Assembly: GCA_052390495.1 (NCBI GenBank)
Contig: JBQTGW010000030.1
Coordinates: 1 to 46,933 of the forward strand
Reading direction: 5' to 3'
Origin: GCA-003244245 sp052390495
Lineage (GTDB): Bacteria > Actinomycetota > Actinomycetes > Mycobacteriales > Pseudonocardiaceae
DNA: 46,933 nucleotides
The notes under the pieces are model-generated. The model was given only the letters and a program-made list of their open reading frames with translations, searched no databases and was not told the DNA's origin. This document shows positions 31,822-40,183 of this stretch, in pieces. The stretch's first letter is position 1. Every line of letters starts with the position of its first letter. Position numbers and translations under genes: made by a program.

Positions 31822-32706
31822 CTACACAGTCGCCCCGGGCCCGTGAACCCGGACTCCGGAGGGCATCCGCCGCTCCAGACCGAATGGTTCGAGGCAGTCG
31901 CCAAGGGCGCCGTCGAACGCTGCGGCGACGTCGCCGGTCTCCCAGCTTTGACCCCGCAGCACGGACTCCTTGATTCCAAGCGGGCGCACGATGTTCAGCT
32001 GGTCCCCAGTGAACCGGATGAGCTGCCCGGTAATCCCTTCGGAGCGATCCGAGAGCAGGTAGGTGACCAGCGGGGCAACCCGATCAGGCGTCCGCTCGGG
32101 CGTGCAGCGCAACCGATCCGCCGAGGATGCCTCCACCATCCGGGTCCAGGCCAGCGGGCAGACACCGTTGACCCGTACGCCCAACCCCTCCATGTCCAAT
32201 GCCCAGGAGTACGTCATCGCGGCGACCGCACCCTTCGATGCGGCGTACGTACCGGCCCTGCGCTGACCGAACAATGCGCCCGAGACAATGTTGACGATCG
32301 ATCCGGCGCGCTGCCTGCGCATCACCCGCGCGGCGGCGATGCCGCAGTACAACGAGCCAAGGACGTTGACCTCGATGAGTTCACGAGCGAGGTCAACGTT
32401 CTCCGCCCAGGGCGGTGCCTCGTGGTACAGGCCGGCGTTGTTCACCAGACCGTCGACTCTGCCGAACTGTGCCAGACACCGCTCAACGATCGCGCTGGCC
32501 TGGTCCTGATCACGGACCGATTGTGAGCTCGCTACCGCCCTCCCGCCCTCCCCGTTGATCCGGTGTGCGACCGCCTCGGCCAAATCCCCCTGGACGTCGT
32601 TGACCACCACACAGGCACCCGCCCGTGCTGCGTGAACCGCATAAGCCTCGCCGAGACCGCGGCCCGCGCCGGTGATCACCACCGCCTTACCTGCAAGTAG
32701 ATCCAT
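31822..32706 (-). CDS. Short-chain dehydrogenase/reductase
   Basis: 294 residues. The Rossmann motif TGAGRGLGEAYA lies near 12-23, NNAG (GLVNNAGLY) near 92, and the catalytic SxnYxxxK as SGAL...TYAASKGAVAAM (Tyr near 160, Lys near 164). The C-terminal part (FTGDQLNIVRPLG) resembles SDRs acting on acyl-CoA or steroid-like substrates. The ATG at 32706 has GGAAGGGTGG upstream. Transcription from here runs on to the CoxG-like and CapA-like genes. The substrate cannot be told. Confidence 0.9.
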   Translation of the reverse strand: MDLLAGKAVVITGAGRGLGEAYAVHAARAGACVVVNDVQGDLAEAVAHRINGEGGRAVASSQSVRDQDQASAIVERCLAQFGRVDGLVNNAGLYHEAPPWAENVDLARELIEVNVLGSLYCGIAAARVMRRQRAGSIVNIVSGALFGQRRAGTYAASKGAVAAMTYSWALDMEGLGVRVNGVCPLAWTRMVEASSADRLRCTPERTPDRVAPLVTYLLSDRSEGITGQLIRFTGDQLNIVRPLGIKESVLRGQSWETGDVAAAFDGALGDCLEPFGLERRMPSGVRVHGPGATV

Positions 32707-32843
32707 GGCTAGCCACCCTTCCCCCCCTGATGCCGGTGATCCGGCGACACCACCAGTCTCCGGCTCGAATTCACCTGATGTAGTGGGTGTTCGGCCAGGG
32801 GTTGCTGCGCAGCGCCCAACGGATGCCACCAAGCGGCCCAGCG

Positions 32844-32861
32844 GCAGGCTCGACAGCCTGC
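32844..32861 (-). terminator. Hairpin after map, end of the S10-spc cluster
   Basis: GCAGGCT (32844-32850) pairs perfectly with AGCCTGC (32855-32861) over a CGAC loop. A weaker stem CACAA/TTGTG lies just to its right, nearer map. Together they follow the map stop (32888) by about 30 bases and fit as the 3' terminator of the ribosomal protein operon. Confidence 0.5.
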
Positions 32862-32887
32862 GACACAAATCTTGTGACACGACTGTG

Positions 32888-33703
32888 CTACTCGGCAGTG
32901 AGTACCAGTGGTCCATCGTCGGTCACGGCGATGGAGTGCTCCCAATGCACCGCACGGGAACAATCCAGGGTCACCACGGTCCAGCCGTCGTCAAGTTCCT
33001 CGGTGAGGTTGCTTCCCGCGGTGAGCATCGGCTCGATCGCCAGGGCCATTCCGGGTACCAGGCGAGGGCCGCGTCCGGGGCGGCCGACGTTGGGCAGAAA
33101 GGGCTCCATGTGCATCGCGGTGCCGATGCCGTGCCCGCCATAGTCGGCCACGATTCCATAGGACACCCCATCGACGGCTGCGGCCGCCAGCGCCGCGGTT
33201 TGAACGGCGTGCGAGATGTCGGTCAATCTTCCGCCCGGTAATGCCACCGCGATCCCGGCGTCCAGCGCGGTCCGGCAAGCAGCGGACAATCGGGTGTCGG
33301 TCTCGACGGCGGTACCAATCTGCACCGTCACCGCGGCATCGCCGTGCCAGCCGTCGAGGACTGCACCACAGTCGAGGGAAACCAGATCGCCGTCGGCGAG
33401 CACCTGTGCACGACTTGGTATCCCATGCACCACCTGGTGGTTCACCGAACTGCAGATCGAAGCGGGGAAGCCATGGTAGCCCTTGAAGGACGGCACCGCC
33501 CCGGCATCCCGGATGGACTGCTCCGCGAGCTCGTCCAGTTCACCGGTGCTCACGCAGGGTCGAGCGTGCTGTTCCAGCAGACGCAACGTACGAGCGACCA
33601 CCGCTCCGGCGGCCCGCATCGCCTCGACCTCGCCAGGTGACTTGAGCTCGATGGTCCTGCCTCGCAAGCGCCGCACGACGGCACGCACCCCACCCCTGGT
33701 CAT
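32888..33703 (-). CDS. map: Methionine aminopeptidase, type I
   Basis: 271 residues. Removes the initiator Met from nascent proteins using two metal ions. Ligands are the Asp pair in LDCGAVLDGWHGDAAV, the His of GGHGIGTAMH, the Glu of LAIEPM and the Glu of HWEHS. ATG 33703 has GGGAGGG five bases upstream. It is the last gene of the ribosomal cluster, 24 bases after adk, as in many actinobacteria. Confidence 0.95.
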   Translation of the reverse strand: MTRGGVRAVVRRLRGRTIELKSPGEVEAMRAAGAVVARTLRLLEQHARPCVSTGELDELAEQSIRDAGAVPSFKGYHGFPASICSSVNHQVVHGIPSRAQVLADGDLVSLDCGAVLDGWHGDAAVTVQIGTAVETDTRLSAACRTALDAGIAVALPGGRLTDISHAVQTAALAAAAVDGVSYGIVADYGGHGIGTAMHMEPFLPNVGRPGRGPRLVPGMALAIEPMLTAGSNLTEELDDGWTVVTLDCSRAVHWEHSIAVTDDGPLVLTAE

Positions 33704-33727
33704 CGCACCCTCCCGGTCACGACACCC

Positions 33728-34279
33728 TCACGCCCGGGTACGCAGCGCAGCCAGCGCTCTTACCGTCACGTCCTCAATCGAACCGACCGCGGGAACGGCG
33801 ACCAGCCGACCGGAGTAGAAGTTGAGCAGTGGCGCGGTCTCCTCCTGGTATACCTGCTGTCTGCGCCGGATCACCTCGACGCTGTCATCGTCACGGCCTC
33901 GGTCCAGCAGGCGCGCGACCACCACGTCCTCAGGCACGTCAAGTTGCAGCACAACGTCGAGTTCACAGTCCTGTTCCTGCAACAGGTCGGCCAGCACCTT
34001 CGCTTGGCCGACCGTGCGGGGGAAGCCGTCGAGTATGAACCCGACGTCACAGTCCGCTTCCGCCAAGCGCTCGCGCACCATCTCGTTGGTGACCTCGTCG
34101 GGCACCAGCTTGCCGGCGTCGAGGTACTCCTTGACCTGCTTACCCAGCTCTGTCTCGTCGCTGACATGTGCCCGGAAAAGATCACCGGTGGAGACGTGTG
34201 GCACGCTGAGCCGATGGCTCAGCACGGCGGCCTGGGTACCCTTTCCGGCGCCTGGCGGTCCGACAATGAGGATACGCAC
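33728..34279 (-). CDS. adk: Adenylate kinase
   Basis: 183 residues, the short form without a zinc LID. P-loop GPPGAGKGTQ at 7-16, STGDLFRAH near 31, the AMP site GFILDGFPRT near 81, RLLDRGRDDD near 124. It converts ATP + AMP into 2 ADP. The ATG at 34279 overlaps the secY stop by one base. It lies between secY and map in the usual order. Confidence 0.97.
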   Translation of the reverse strand: MRILIVGPPGAGKGTQAAVLSHRLSVPHVSTGDLFRAHVSDETELGKQVKEYLDAGKLVPDEVTNEMVRERLAEADCDVGFILDGFPRTVGQAKVLADLLQEQDCELDVVLQLDVPEDVVVARLLDRGRDDDSVEVIRRRQQVYQEETAPLLNFYSGRLVAVPAVGSIEDVTVRALAALRTRA

Positions 34280-35601
34280 TAGCGGAGGAACCCTTCGTAG
34301 TTGCGCTGCATCAGCTGACTCTCGATCTGTTTGACCGTGTCGAGCCCGACACCCACCATGATCAACACAGCGGTGCCACCGAACGGGAAGTTCTGGTTCT
34401 GTCCTTGACCGGTCAAGTCGAGGAACAGGTTGGGCAGCACAGCAACGGTGCCCAGATACAGCGAACCAGGCAGGGTGATGCGGTTCAGTACGAAGCTCAG
34501 ATACTCGGCGGTCGGACGCCCCGGACGGATACCGGGAATGAACCCGCCGAACTTCTTCATCTCCTCCGCGCGCTCTTCGGGATTAAATGTGATCGCCACG
34601 TAGAAATACGTGAAGAATACAATCATCATGAAGTACATTACGATGTGCACAGGATTCGATGGATCAGCGAGATAGCGGCTGATGAACGTCTGCCACCAGC
34701 TCGGTTCGGTCTGGCCCGGCGAAGTCGTGAGGTTGACGACCAAGTTCGGCAGATAGAGTAACGACGAGCCGAAGATGACCGGGATCACACCCGCCTGGTT
34801 CACCTTCAGCGGCAGGTAGGTCGACGTTCCACCGTACATGCGGCGACCGATCATCCGCTTGGCGTACTGCACCGGTATCCGCCGCTGGCCCTGCTCGACG
34901 AACACCACGCTTGCGATGATCGCCAAACCGAAAAGGCACACGAAGAAGAACACCAGCGCGCCGTTTTGGTCCAGGATGTTCTTGCCCTCGATGGGAATCC
35001 GGGAAGCGATCGAGCAGAAGATCAGCAGCGACATGCCGTTGCCGATACCACGCTCGGTGATGAGCTCGCCGAGCCACATGACCACCGCGGTGCCCGCCGT
35101 CATCACCGTGACGATGATGACGAGGTTAAAGACCGACTGATCAGGAACCGGCGGCAATGGACAGTTCGCGAACAACTGACCGCGCACCGCCAAAGCCACA
35201 ATTCCAGTGGATTGGAGGATAGCAAGTGCAATGGTTAGATAACGAGTGTACTGGGTCAACTTGGATTGCCCAGACTGCCCCTCTTTTTTCAACTGATCGA
35301 ACCGCGGAATCACCACCGTGAGCAATTGAACAATAATGCTCGCGGTGATATAAGGCATGATTCCCAGGGCGAATACCGCTAACTGCAACAATGCCCCACC
35401 ACTGAACAAGTTAATCAGCGAGAAGATGTCGGAGTTAGCTCCACCTTCCACCTGCTCGAGGCACTGCTGAATGTTGACATAGGAGACCCCGGGCGAAGGC
35501 AGCACCGCCCCGAGACGGAAGACCACCACAATACCGAGCGTGAACAGGATCTTGCGGCGGAGATCCGGCGTGGCGAGAGCCGAGCGGAAAGCGCCGAGCA
35601 C
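34279..35601 (-). CDS. secY: Protein translocase subunit SecY
   Basis: 440 residues with ten hydrophobic helices and the plug region after helix 1. The conserved MLGAFRSALATPDLRRKILFTLG start, ITASIIVQLL near helix 2 and GSLYLGTVAVLPNLF near the end are all typical. It forms the membrane channel with SecE and SecG. The GTG at 35601 has GGAGGTAGGA just upstream. The gap of 101 bases after rplO is the largest in the cluster and may carry an internal promoter. No frame break seen. Confidence 0.97.
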   Translation of the reverse strand: MLGAFRSALATPDLRRKILFTLGIVVVFRLGAVLPSPGVSYVNIQQCLEQVEGGANSDIFSLINLFSGGALLQLAVFALGIMPYITASIIVQLLTVVIPRFDQLKKEGQSGQSKLTQYTRYLTIALAILQSTGIVALAVRGQLFANCPLPPVPDQSVFNLVIIVTVMTAGTAVVMWLGELITERGIGNGMSLLIFCSIASRIPIEGKNILDQNGALVFFFVCLFGLAIIASVVFVEQGQRRIPVQYAKRMIGRRMYGGTSTYLPLKVNQAGVIPVIFGSSLLYLPNLVVNLTTSPGQTEPSWWQTFISRYLADPSNPVHIVMYFMMIVFFTYFYVAITFNPEERAEEMKKFGGFIPGIRPGRPTAEYLSFVLNRITLPGSLYLGTVAVLPNLFLDLTGQGQNQNFPFGGTAVLIMVGVGLDTVKQIESQLMQRNYEGFLR

Positions 35602-35702
35602 TCCTACCTCCTGAGCACGGCCATCGTGGGGCCGACGTCGATCATGGACCGGCAGTCACCGAAACCGGAGGACGACTGTAACAGCAGTGAATCGTCCGCA
35701 GA

Positions 35703-36146
35703 CTACAGCTCGGTGGCGCTGCCACCAGCAGCAGTAATCTTCTCACGCGCGGAGCCGGAGAAAGCCTGGGCGCTGACCTGCAGCGTCACGCCACCGAGTT
35801 CCCCTTCACCGAGCACCTTCACCGGCAACCCCTTGCGCACCGCGCCTGCGACCACCAGTTCGAGCGGTCCCACTGTGCCCCCAGCCGGGAATAGCCGAGC
35901 CAGGTCACCGACATTGACTACCTGATACTCGGTGCGGAACCGGTTGCGGAATCCCTTGAGCTTGGGCAGCCGCATGTGCAGCGGCATCTGCCCGCCCTCG
36001 AACCTCGCGGGTACGTTCTTGCGCGCCTTGGTCCCCTTCGTGCCTCGGCCCGCAGTCTTGCCCTTCGAACCCTCACCGCGACCGACCCGGGTCTTGGCGG
36101 TCTTCGCACCGGGCGCCGGACGCAGGTGGTGGATCTTGATGGTCAC
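35703..36146 (-). CDS. rplO: 50S ribosomal protein L15
   Basis: 147 residues, of the usual length. KIHHLRPAPGAKTAKTRVGRGEGSKGKTAGRGTKG at the start is the classic L15 Gly/Lys-rich 23S rRNA-binding arm. MPLHMRLPKLKGF, VNVGDLARLFPAGG and VKVLGEGELGG follow. It assembles late into the large subunit. The GTG at 36146 overlaps the rpmD TGA. Confidence 0.97.
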   Translation of the reverse strand: MTIKIHHLRPAPGAKTAKTRVGRGEGSKGKTAGRGTKGTKARKNVPARFEGGQMPLHMRLPKLKGFRNRFRTEYQVVNVGDLARLFPAGGTVGPLELVVAGAVRKGLPVKVLGEGELGGVTLQVSAQAFSGSAREKITAAGGSATEL

Positions 36147-36343
36147 TGTGCACTCACCTCGTCTCTGACCTCCTCCACAGCCACCAGGTGGCGGACAGTG
36201 GCGATCATTCCGCGTACCTGGGGGTTGTCCTCCCGAACCACGGACTGCCGAATCTTGCGCAGCCCAAGAGACCGTAATGTCTCACGCTGATTGCGCAGAC
36301 TGCCGATAGTGCTCCGGAGCTGGGTGATCTTCAGTTGCCCCAT
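36143..36343 (-). CDS. rpmD: 50S ribosomal protein L30
   Basis: 66 residues (MGQLKITQLRSTIGSLRNQR, then TLRSLGLRKIRQSVVREDNPQVRGMIATVRHLV). The ATG at 36343 is chosen over a longer frame because AGGGAG lies six bases upstream and the N-terminus then aligns with the family. It lies one base from rpsE and overlaps rplO by four bases. Confidence 0.95.
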   Translation of the reverse strand: MGQLKITQLRSTIGSLRNQRETLRSLGLRKIRQSVVREDNPQVRGMIATVRHLVAVEEVRDEVSAQ

Positions 36344-36344
36344 G

Positions 36345-36965
36345 TCACACTCCCTGCGCCGCGGCACGTGCCCGCAACATCCCAGCCGGCGCCACGTCCT
36401 CGAGTGGCAGGCCGCGACGTGCGGCTACTTCCTCCGGGCGTTGCAGGCCCTTGAGCGCGGCGACCGTGGCGTGCACAACGTTGATCGCGTTGTCGCTGCC
36501 CAATGACTTCGACAGGATGTCGTGTACCCCGGCGCACTCCAACACCGCGCGTACCGGGCCGCCTGCGATGACCCCGGTACCAGGGCTCGCCGGGCGCATC
36601 AACACGACACCAGCCGCAGCCTCGCCGGTGATCGGGTGCGGGATGGTGCCAGCGATCCGAGGCACTCGGAAGAAGTTCTTCTTGGCTTCCTCCACGCCCT
36701 TCTGGATCGCCGCTGGCACCTCCTTGGCCTTGCCGTAACCGACGCCGACCATCCCATCGCCATCGCCTACCACGACCAGCGCGGTGAAGCTGAAGCGCCG
36801 ACCGCCCTTGACGACCTTGGCGACCCGGTTGATCGCGACCACGCGCTCGAGGTGCGGGCTCTTTTCCTGCTGGGGAGCCCCCCCTCGGCCGCCGTCCCGA
36901 CGGTCCCGACGATCGCTGCGTTCGCCGCCGCCAGCGCTACTATCCCGCCGCGTGCGTCCAGGCAT
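36345..36965 (-). CDS. rpsE: 30S ribosomal protein S5
   Basis: 206 residues. An Arg/Gly/Asp-rich N-terminal tail of about 40 residues is typical of actinobacteria. The double-stranded RNA-binding-like core follows (ERVVAINRVAKVVKGGRRFSF, GNGxG region as GDGDGMVGVGYGKAKEV) and then the C-terminal domain (GTGVIAGGPVRAVLE, GSDNAINVVHAT). It takes part in translational accuracy. ATG 36965, with GGAAGGAACGCCTG upstream. Confidence 0.97.
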   Translation of the reverse strand: MPGRTRRDSSAGGGERSDRRDRRDGGRGGAPQQEKSPHLERVVAINRVAKVVKGGRRFSFTALVVVGDGDGMVGVGYGKAKEVPAAIQKGVEEAKKNFFRVPRIAGTIPHPITGEAAAGVVLMRPASPGTGVIAGGPVRAVLECAGVHDILSKSLGSDNAINVVHATVAALKGLQRPEEVAARRGLPLEDVAPAGMLRARAAAQGV

Positions 36966-36998
36966 CAGGCGTTCCTTCCGTTGCTGTCAGTCATCACG

Positions 36999-37433
36999 TC
37001 AGAACTCCAGGCCTGCCCCGCGGGCAGCGTCGGCAAGGGCTGCGATACGACCGTGGTAGTCGTGCCCGCCACGGTCGAACACCACCCGGTCCACACCGGC
37101 AGCCTTGGCCCGGGCGGCGATCAGTTCGCCGACCTTGGCCGCTTTGGCCTTCTTGTCCCCTTCGATCGCGCGGACATCCGGCTCGATACTGGAGGCCGCG
37201 GCCAGGGTATGCCCGGCCATGTCATCCACCAGCTGTACCGCGATGTGCCGAGCCGACCGGTTGACCACCAAGCGCGGACGCTCAGGGGAACCACTGATCC
37301 GCTTACGAAGCCGGAAGTGTCGCCGCTTCCTGGCCAACCTGCGCCGCGTCGAGGCGTCTTGGCCGACCACGGGCCGCTTGACCACCTGGGTACCAGACGG
37401 CTGAGCCGTCGAACCAACCGCTGTCTCAACCAT
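36999..37433 (-). CDS. rplR: 50S ribosomal protein L18
   Basis: 144 residues, slightly longer than usual because of an N-terminal tail of about 27 residues (MVETAVGSTAQPSG). The core is standard: RRHFRLRKRISGSPERPRLVVNRSARHI, then VDRVVFDRGGHDYHGRIAALADAARGAGLEF. It binds 5S rRNA. ATG 37433 is preferred; a GTG six bases up (37439) overlaps the rplF stop and is possible. Confidence 0.95.
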   Translation of the reverse strand: MVETAVGSTAQPSGTQVVKRPVVGQDASTRRRLARKRRHFRLRKRISGSPERPRLVVNRSARHIAVQLVDDMAGHTLAAASSIEPDVRAIEGDKKAKAAKVGELIAARAKAAGVDRVVFDRGGHDYHGRIAALADAARGAGLEF

Positions 37434-37435
37434 GA

Positions 37436-37975
37436 TCACTTACCTGTCTTCCCGACCTTGCGCCGGATCTTCTCGCCTGCATAGCGCACACCCTTACCCT
37501 TGTACGGGTCAGGACGGCGGAGCCTGCGGATGGTTGCAGCGATTTCGCCGACCGTCTCCTTGCGGATGCCCGCCACGGAAAACCGGGTCGGGCTCTCCAC
37601 CCGGAAGGTGATGCCTTCGGGCGCCTTGATCGGCACCGGGTGGCTGTAGCCAAGAGCGAACTCCAGATCCGAGCCCTTCAGCACAACGCGGTAACCAACG
37701 CCGTGGATCTCCATCTTTTTCTCGTAACCCTGGCTCACGCCGATCATCAGATTGTTGACCAGCGTGCGGGACAGTCCGTGCAGCGCCTTGCTACGCCGCT
37801 CGTCATCGGGACGAGCCACCACGACGGTGCCGTCCTCCGCCCGCGCCACGGTGATCGGCTCGGCCACGGTATGCGACAGGGTGCCTTTGGGACCCTGCAC
37901 GGTCACGGTGCGCCCTTCAATGGTCACCTCGACCCCGGCGGGCACGATGACCGGCTGCTTACCGATGCGCGACAT
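37436..37975 (-). CDS. rplF: 50S ribosomal protein L6
   Basis: 179 residues, usual length. MSRIGKQPVIVPAGVEVTIE at the start, TLVNNLMIGVSQGYEKKMEIHGVGYR in the middle, and RRPDPYKGKGVRYAGEKIRRKVGKTGK at the end. It sits near the GTPase-associated centre and the sarcin-ricin loop. The ATG at 37975 starts the family alignment; the open frame upstream has no likeness. Confidence 0.97.
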   Translation of the reverse strand: MSRIGKQPVIVPAGVEVTIEGRTVTVQGPKGTLSHTVAEPITVARAEDGTVVVARPDDERRSKALHGLSRTLVNNLMIGVSQGYEKKMEIHGVGYRVVLKGSDLEFALGYSHPVPIKAPEGITFRVESPTRFSVAGIRKETVGEIAATIRRLRRPDPYKGKGVRYAGEKIRRKVGKTGK

Positions 37976-37991
37976 CTCGTCTACTCCCCTC

Positions 37992-38390
37992 TCACCAGAC
38001 GAAGGCGAGGACTTCCCCGCCCACGCCCTTCTTGGCAGCCTGCCGGTCGGTGAGCAGCCCGTTCGACGTGGAGATGATCGCCACACCGAGGCCGCCGAGT
38101 ACCTTCGGCAGCGATGTCGACTTCGCGTACACCCGTAGACCGGGCTTCGACACCCGGCGCAGTCCCGCAATGCTGCGCTCCCGGTTCGGGCCGTACTTCA
38201 GCTCGACCACCAGGGACGAGCCCACCGGCGCCTCCTCGGTGCGGAAACCCGAGATATAGCCCTCCCGCTGGAGGATCTCGGCGATGTGTGTCTTGAGCTT
38301 GGAATGCGGCATCACGACCTGGTCGTGGTACGCCGAATTCGCGTTGCGCAGACGGGTCAGCATGTCTGCGATCGGGTCAGTCATCGTCAT
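37992..38390 (-). CDS. rpsH: 30S ribosomal protein S8
   Basis: 132 residues (MTMTDPIADMLTRLRNANSA, KLKTHIAEILQREGYI, SKPGLRVYAKSTSLPKVLGGLGVAIISTSNGLLTDRQA, EVLAFVW at the end). It is a primary 16S rRNA binder; in E. coli it represses the spc operon by binding its own mRNA. Whether that holds here is not visible. 9 bases after rpsN. Confidence 0.97.
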   Translation of the reverse strand: MTMTDPIADMLTRLRNANSAYHDQVVMPHSKLKTHIAEILQREGYISGFRTEEAPVGSSLVVELKYGPNRERSIAGLRRVSKPGLRVYAKSTSLPKVLGGLGVAIISTSNGLLTDRQAAKKGVGGEVLAFVW

Positions 38391-38399
38391 GGCGGCCTC

Positions 38400-38585
38400 C
38401 TACCAGCTGCTCTTGCGCACACCGGGTAGCTCGCCCCGGTGGGCCATCTCGCGGAGGCAGATCCGGCACAGCCCATATTTCCGGTACACGGCTCGGGGAC
38501 GCCCGCAGCGCTGGCAGCGGGTGTAGCCCCGCACCGCGAACTTCGGCTTGCGGGCGGCCTTGATGACCAGTGCCTTCTTCGCCAT
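38400..38585 (-). CDS. rpsN: 30S ribosomal protein S14, zinc-binding short form
   Basis: 61 residues. Four cysteines in CxxC pairs at 24/27 and 40/43 (TRCQRCGRP, GLCRICLRE) make this the C+ (type Z) form. A zinc-independent paralogue, often Zur-controlled in actinobacteria, is not in the window. The ATG at 38585 overlaps the rplE stop by one base. Confidence 0.97.
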   Translation of the reverse strand: MAKKALVIKAARKPKFAVRGYTRCQRCGRPRAVYRKYGLCRICLREMAHRGELPGVRKSSW

Positions 38586-39151
38586 CAGCTCTCCTTGAAG
38601 GGGAAGCCCAGACGACGTAGCAGCGCCCGGCCCTCCTCGTCGGTGGCCCCGGAGGTGACCACAGTGATGTCCATGCCGCGCGGGCGGTCGATGGCGTCCG
38701 GGTCGATCTCGTGGAACATCGACTGCTCGTTGAGACCGAACGTGTAGTTACCGTTGCCGTCGAATTGGGTCGGCGACAGACCCCGGAAATCCCGGATCCG
38801 GGGCAGTGCGATAGTCAACAGCCGATCCAGGAACTCCCACATGCGGTCGCCACGCAGGGTGACCTTCGCACCGATCGGCATTCCCTCGCGCAACTTGAAC
38901 TGGGCGATGGACTTGCGGGCGCGCTGCACCTGCGGCTTCTGGCCGGTGATCGACGCCAGGTCACGGACGGCGCCGTCCATCAGCTTGGCGTCTCGGGCGG
39001 CGTCGCCGACGCCCATGTTCACCACGACCTTCACCACCCGGGGTACCTGCATCACGTTGCGGTAGCCGAACTGCTCGCGCAGTGCGGTGAAGATCTCCTC
39101 GCGATACCGGGTCTTGAGCCTCGGCCTGGTCTGCTCTGTGGTACTAGTCAT
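38585..39151 (-). CDS. rplE: 50S ribosomal protein L5
   Basis: 188 residues. RYREEIFTALREQFGYRNVMQVPRVVKVVVNMGVG, LREGMPIGAKVTLRGDRMWEFLDRLL, and IDRPRGMDITVVTSGATDEEGRALLRRLGFPF all fit. It holds 5S rRNA at the central protuberance. Starts two bases from rplX. Confidence 0.97.
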   Translation of the reverse strand: MTSTTEQTRPRLKTRYREEIFTALREQFGYRNVMQVPRVVKVVVNMGVGDAARDAKLMDGAVRDLASITGQKPQVQRARKSIAQFKLREGMPIGAKVTLRGDRMWEFLDRLLTIALPRIRDFRGLSPTQFDGNGNYTFGLNEQSMFHEIDPDAIDRPRGMDITVVTSGATDEEGRALLRRLGFPFKES

Positions 39152-39153
39152 GC

Positions 39154-39468
39154 TCAGATGTCCTTGCCAGTGCGCCGCGAGATGCGCACGCGCTTGCCCT
39201 CGTCGTCGGTGCGGTAGCCCACCCGGGCCGGCTTTCCGTCGGAGTCGACAACCATGACGTTCGAGACGTCGACGGTGGCCTCCTGGGTGACGATGCCACC
39301 GGTCTGTGCACCACGCTGGGTGCGACTGATCCGGGTGTGTTTCTTAATCCGGTTGACGCCCTCGACAAGAACCCGGCCGGTGTCCGGATATGCCTGGATC
39401 ACCCGGCCCTTGGCGCCCTTGTCCTTTCCTGCGATGACAACGACCGTGTCACCCTTGCGTACCTTCAT
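39154..39468 (-). CDS. rplX: 50S ribosomal protein L24
   Basis: 104 residues with a KOW motif at the start (KVRKGDTVVVIAGKDKGAKGRVIQAYPDTGRVLVEGVN). It starts large-subunit assembly at the exit-tunnel end. Start ATG 39468, three bases after the rplN stop; the start codon is very close to that stop, which suggests coupling. Confidence 0.97.
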   Translation of the reverse strand: MKVRKGDTVVVIAGKDKGAKGRVIQAYPDTGRVLVEGVNRIKKHTRISRTQRGAQTGGIVTQEATVDVSNVMVVDSDGKPARVGYRTDDEGKRVRISRRTGKDI

Positions 39469-39471
39469 CGC

Positions 39472-39840
39472 CTACAGCACCTCCGGAGCCAGCGATATGA
39501 TCTTCATAAACCGCTTGTCCCGCAGCTCCCGGCCCACTGGGCCGAAGATCCGAGTACCCCGCGGCTCGCCGTCCGGCTTGATCAGAACCGCGGCGTTCTC
39601 GTCGAAGCGGATGTATGAGCCGTCCGGGCGACGCTTCTCCTTCACGGTACGCACGATGACAGCCTTGACCACGTCGCCTCGCTTGACCCCGGCCCCAGGG
39701 ATGGCTTCCTTGACGGTCGCCACGATGATGTCCCCGATGCCCGCATAACGGCGCGCACTGCCGCCGAGCACGCGGATGCACAGAATCTCCTTGGCACCCG
39801 TGTTGTCGGCGACCCGCAGTCGCGACTCCTGCTGGATCAC
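39472..39840 (-). CDS. rplN: 50S ribosomal protein L14
   Basis: 122 residues, exactly the family length (MIQQESRLRVADNTGAKEIL, GVKRGDVVKAVIVRTVKEKRR, RDKRFMKIISLAPEVL). The GTG at 39840 has AAGGAG five bases upstream; the longer frame to 39891 lies in the leader. It is the first gene of the spc part of the cluster and joins it to the S10 part across a 34-base gap. Confidence 0.96.
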   Translation of the reverse strand: MIQQESRLRVADNTGAKEILCIRVLGGSARRYAGIGDIIVATVKEAIPGAGVKRGDVVKAVIVRTVKEKRRPDGSYIRFDENAAVLIKPDGEPRGTRIFGPVGRELRDKRFMKIISLAPEVL

Positions 39841-39874
39841 GTCAGCTCCTTCATCGGCATGGGCGAGCAGCCGA

Positions 39875-40183
39875 TCACTTTGCCTTCTCAAGAATCTTGA
39901 CCAGCCGCCAGCGCTTGGTAGCCGAAAGCGGACGGGTCTCCATCAACTGCACCCGGTCGCCGACACCTGCGATGTTCGCCTCGTCGTGTGCCTTCACCTT
40001 GGTGGTCGAACGCAGGACCTTCGCGTACAGGGGATGCTTCTTGCGATCCTCCAACGCGACAACGACCGTCTTGTTCATCTTATCCGAGACGACGTAGCCC
40101 TCGCGGACCTTCCGCTTGTTTCGCCCTTCGGGCTGGGCCATCTTGTTTCGCCCTTCGGGCTGGGCCAGCTCATTCTCGCTCAT
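39875..40183 (-). CDS. rpsQ: 30S ribosomal protein S17 with duplicated N-terminal segment
   Basis: 102 residues. The S17 core (RKVREGYVVSDKMNKTVVVALEDRKKHPLYAKVLRSTTKVKAHDE, then GDRVQLMETRPLSATKRWRLVKIL) is normal. The first 22 residues contain AQPEGRNKM/AQPEGRNKR, a nine-residue tandem duplication from a 27-bp DNA repeat (40115-40168). Actinobacterial S17 often has an N-terminal tail, but a fresh tandem copy is unusual. The start overlaps the rpmC stop by four bases. Confidence 0.95.
   Translation of the reverse strand: MSENELAQPEGRNKMAQPEGRNKRKVREGYVVSDKMNKTVVVALEDRKKHPLYAKVLRSTTKVKAHDEANIAGVGDRVQLMETRPLSATKRWRLVKILEKAK
40115..40168. repeat. 27-bp tandem duplication at the rpsQ start
   Basis: cttgtttcgcccttcgggct followed by gggcca occurs at 40115 and 40142; the two copies differ only in the last base. 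Each copy contains a GCCCTTCGGGC stem, so the mRNA has two identical small hairpins near the start of rpsQ. Confidence 0.92.

Noticed and set aside
37976..38170. Longer start for L6
   Set aside because: The extra 65 residues overlap the end of rpsH and do not resemble L6.
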